Below the pieces are notes generated by a model that saw nothing but the letters and a program-made list of their open reading frames with translations, had not been told where the DNA came from and ran no database searches. 64,000 bases of DNA from Sphingobacterium thalpophilum (lineage in GTDB: Bacteria > Bacteroidota > Bacteroidia > Sphingobacteriales > Sphingobacteriaceae): positions 4,402,001 to 4,466,000 of the forward strand of contig NZ_CP151087.1 in assembly GCF_038396785.1 (NCBI RefSeq), written 5' to 3'. Both the position numbers and the translations under genes were made by a program. Position 1 is the first letter of the stretch. Each line of letters begins with the position of its first letter. Below, in pieces: positions 62,078-64,000 of this stretch.

Positions 62078-63652
62078 ATGATAGAGGTAAGACCAGATGA
62101 AGTTTCGGCAATTCTAAGAGAGCAATTGTCGGGCTTTAAATCAGAAGCCGAACTAGAGGAAGTGGGTACCGTACTTGCTGTGGGTGACGGTATTGCTCGT
62201 ATTTACGGCTTAACTAAAGTTCAGTCCGGTGAGTTGGTTGAATTTGATAACGGATTACAAGGTATTGTATTAAACTTAGAAGAAGACAACGTCGGTGTTG
62301 TACTTTTAGGTCCTTCTGATGAAATCAAAGAAGGAGATACTATTAAACGTACCAACCGTATTGCATCCATCAAAGTTGGTGAAGGCTTGTTGGGACGTGT
62401 TGTAAATACTTTAGGTCAACCGATCGATGGTAAAGGACCTATTCAAGGTGATTTGTATGAAATGCCTATCGAGCGTAAAGCTCCAGGTGTTATCTACCGT
62501 CAACCGGTAACTGAACCATTACAAACAGGTATCAAAGCGATCGATGCGATGATTCCAGTTGGTCGTGGTCAACGTGAGTTGGTTATTGGTGACCGTCAAA
62601 CAGGTAAAACAGCTGTTTGTATCGATACAATCTTGAACCAAAAAGAATTCTATGATGCAGGAGAACCTGTATTTTGTATCTACGTTGCCGTAGGTCAAAA
62701 GAATTCTACAGTTGCGAATATCGTGCGTACATTGGAGGAAAGAGGTGCTATGGCTTATACAGTAGTTGTTGCTGCATCTGCTGCTGATCCTGCTCCACTT
62801 CAGTTCTATGCGCCAATGGCAGGTGCTGCTATCGGAGAGTTTTTCCGTGATACAGGCCGTCCAGCATTGATCGTTTATGATGATTTGTCTAAACAAGCGG
62901 TAGCTTACCGTGAGGTTTCATTATTGTTACGTCGTCCACCGGGCCGCGAAGCATACCCAGGTGACGTATTTTATCTACACAGCCGTTTGTTGGAGCGTGC
63001 AGCGAAAATCAACTCTTCAGATGATATCGCACGCAACATGAATGATCTACCTGAATCGATCAAACACTTGGTGAAAGGTGGTGGTTCATTAACTGCGCTT
63101 CCGATCATTGAAACCCAAGCTGGTGACGTTTCAGCGTATATCCCAACCAACGTAATTTCAATTACAGATGGTCAGATCTTCTTGGAGTCTAACTTGTTTA
63201 ACGCAGGTATCCGTCCAGCGATCAACGTAGGTATCTCTGTATCTCGTGTAGGTGGTAATGCGCAGATCAAACCGATGAAAAAGGTATCCGGTACATTAAA
63301 GTTGGATCAAGCTCAGTACCGTGAATTGGAAGCTTTTGCGAAATTCGGTTCTGATCTAGATGCTGCTACTAAATCTGTCTTGGATAAAGGTGTTCGTAAC
63401 GTTGAGATCTTGAAACAAGGTCAATACTCTCCGGTTTCTGTTGAGAAGCAAGTGGCGATCATTTATATCGGAACTAAAGGTTTATTGCGTAATGTTCCTG
63501 TAAATAAAGTGAGAGAATTTGAAGAAGAATTCTTGACTCAATTGGAACAACGTCATCCAGAAGTATTGTCAGCTTTTAAAGCGAATAAGTTCTCCGATGA
63601 ATTAACTGCAGTATTAGAAACAGTAGCTAAGGATTTAGCATCAAAATATTAA
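62078..63652 (+). CDS. atpA: ATP synthase F1 subunit alpha
   Basis: Alpha is the regulatory nucleotide-binding subunit of the catalytic head. The 524-residue protein has the beta-barrel crown (about residues 27-95), Walker A GDRQTGKTAV (about 171), the arginine finger region in ISVSRVGGNAQI (about 385), and PAINVGISVSRVGG, the ATP synthase alpha/beta signature. Codon use is highly biased, as expected for an abundant protein. atpG follows after 77 bases that contain heptamer repeats and a hairpin. Beta and epsilon are not in the window. In Bacteroidota they usually lie elsewhere. Confidence 0.98.
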   Translation: MIEVRPDEVSAILREQLSGFKSEAELEEVGTVLAVGDGIARIYGLTKVQSGELVEFDNGLQGIVLNLEEDNVGVVLLGPSDEIKEGDTIKRTNRIASIKVGEGLLGRVVNTLGQPIDGKGPIQGDLYEMPIERKAPGVIYRQPVTEPLQTGIKAIDAMIPVGRGQRELVIGDRQTGKTAVCIDTILNQKEFYDAGEPVFCIYVAVGQKNSTVANIVRTLEERGAMAYTVVVAASAADPAPLQFYAPMAGAAIGEFFRDTGRPALIVYDDLSKQAVAYREVSLLLRRPPGREAYPGDVFYLHSRLLERAAKINSSDDIARNMNDLPESIKHLVKGGGSLTALPIIETQAGDVSAYIPTNVISITDGQIFLESNLFNAGIRPAINVGISVSRVGGNAQIKPMKKVSGTLKLDQAQYRELEAFAKFGSDLDAATKSVLDKGVRNVEILKQGQYSPVSVEKQVAIIYIGTKGLLRNVPVNKVREFEEEFLTQLEQRHPEVLSAFKANKFSDELTAVLETVAKDLASKY

Positions 63653-63654
63653 TA

Positions 63655-63729
63655 GTAATGAGTATTTGGTATTGAGTCTATCGACAAGGCTCGATACTCA
63701 ATACTAGGTACTTAATACTTAAAACAAAT
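63655..63729. repeat. Heptamer-type intergenic repeat and hairpin between atpA and atpG
   Basis: On the minus strand 63691-63722 reads as seven-base units of the form NAGTAYY (AAGTATT, AAGTACC, TAGTATT, GAGTATC). The first part on the plus strand (63669-63684) is complementary to 63691-63704 apart from a two-base bulge, so the array folds into a hairpin with a CAAGGC loop. Confidence 0.55.
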
Positions 63730-64000
63730 ATGGCAAATTTAAAAGAAGTAAGAAACCGGATTACCTCGGTATCATCAACACAGCAGATCACGAAAGCTAT
63801 GAAAATGGTTTCGGCTGCTAAATTGAAGCGCGCTACTAACGCTATCTTACAATTGCGCCCATATGCGAATAAACTAAGAGATATTTTGGCGGATGTTTCT
63901 GCGAGTGTTGAGGGAAGTAACTCTCCTTTTACAGTGGACCGCGAGCCAAATAAGGTGTTGATCGTTGTTGTTTCTTCGAACAGAGGTTTGGCTGGAGCAT
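63730..64000 (+). CDS. atpG: ATP synthase F1 subunit gamma, cut by window edge
   Basis: Gamma is the central rotating shaft of F1. The first 90 codons are present from the ATG at 63730. MANLKEVRNRITSVSSTQQITKAMKMVSAAKLKRATNAI is the highly conserved N-terminal helix of gamma (KEVRxRIxSVxxTxxITKAMxMVxxxK), and VLIVVVSSNRGLAGA begins the Rossmann-like middle domain. The C-terminus lies past the window. It is the last visible gene of the operon. Confidence 0.97.
   Translation, partial: MANLKEVRNRITSVSSTQQITKAMKMVSAAKLKRATNAILQLRPYANKLRDILADVSASVEGSNSPFTVDREPNKVLIVVVSSNRGLAGA

Overview
The window is a core-chromosome segment of a Bacteroidota bacterium, almost certainly a Sphingobacterium. The serine palmitoyltransferase at 11905-13104 is 399 residues long and carries Lys244 and His138 at the positions known for the Sphingobacterium multivorum enzyme. 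Promoters match the Bacteroidota pattern (a TTG/TTTG box about 20 bases before TAnnTTTG), Shine-Dalgarno sequences are rare, and IspG is the long Bacteroidota/plant-type form. The rRNA genes and housekeeping proteins fit the same group. No insertion sequence, prophage, integrase or CRISPR array is visible.

Layout. 1-11.5 kb: a truncated membrane-anchored protein, DUF423 protein, PriA, L-isoaspartyl methyltransferase, a membrane-tethered MutS-like ATPase, a hotdog thioesterase, an aldehyde dehydrogenase/DUF779 pair under a divergent AraC regulator, and SmpB. 11.9-16.3 kb: a five-gene sphingolipid operon (serine palmitoyltransferase, GNAT-type probable ceramide synthase, extended SDR probable ceramide reductase, atypical CDP-alcohol phosphotransferase, GtrA). 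16.3-17.25 kb: a non-coding stretch with telomere-like CT-rich repeats and a GC-rich island. 17.25-22.94 kb: a complete rRNA operon (two promoters, boxA sites, 16S, tRNA-Ile, tRNA-Ala, 23S, 5S, terminator). 23-50 kb: mostly housekeeping genes (radical SAM protein, NTP pyrophosphohydrolase, RluB with a repeat-rich tail, lytic transglycosylase, LolA-FtsK, TyrS, permease, RlmF, Kup, IspG, MlaE/MlaF, rRNA methyltransferase, PurU, ParE). 50.2-55.5 kb: a five-gene envelope-associated cluster without an assigned function. 55.7-58.6 kb: a cupin and a PIF1-like helicase. 58.7-64 kb: the F-type ATP synthase operon, running off the window inside atpG.

How the genes work together. The sphingolipid operon can be read as a pathway: serine plus acyl thioester to 3-ketosphinganine, N-acylation, reduction, then head-group transfer; GtrA may flip a lipid-linked intermediate. 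FtsK and LolA form a tight pair. MlaE and MlaF are the permease and ATPase of a lipid-transport ABC system. The most interesting unassigned system is 50.2-55.5 kb. There an SPFH-GYF protein and a double zinc-ribbon membrane protein face a convergent three-gene operon that encodes a proline-rich coiled-coil protein, a two-TM coiled-coil protein and a membrane-anchored Ppx/GppA-like actin-fold protein. This set resembles a membrane-stress or membrane-scaffold module, but that role is inference.

Several genes have a TAnnTTTG box that ends only a few bases before the start codon (pcm, the radical SAM gene, ispG, ftsK, and less exactly priA), which suggests leaderless or nearly leaderless mRNAs. 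Intrinsic terminators are unusually long perfect hairpins, often shared by convergent genes.
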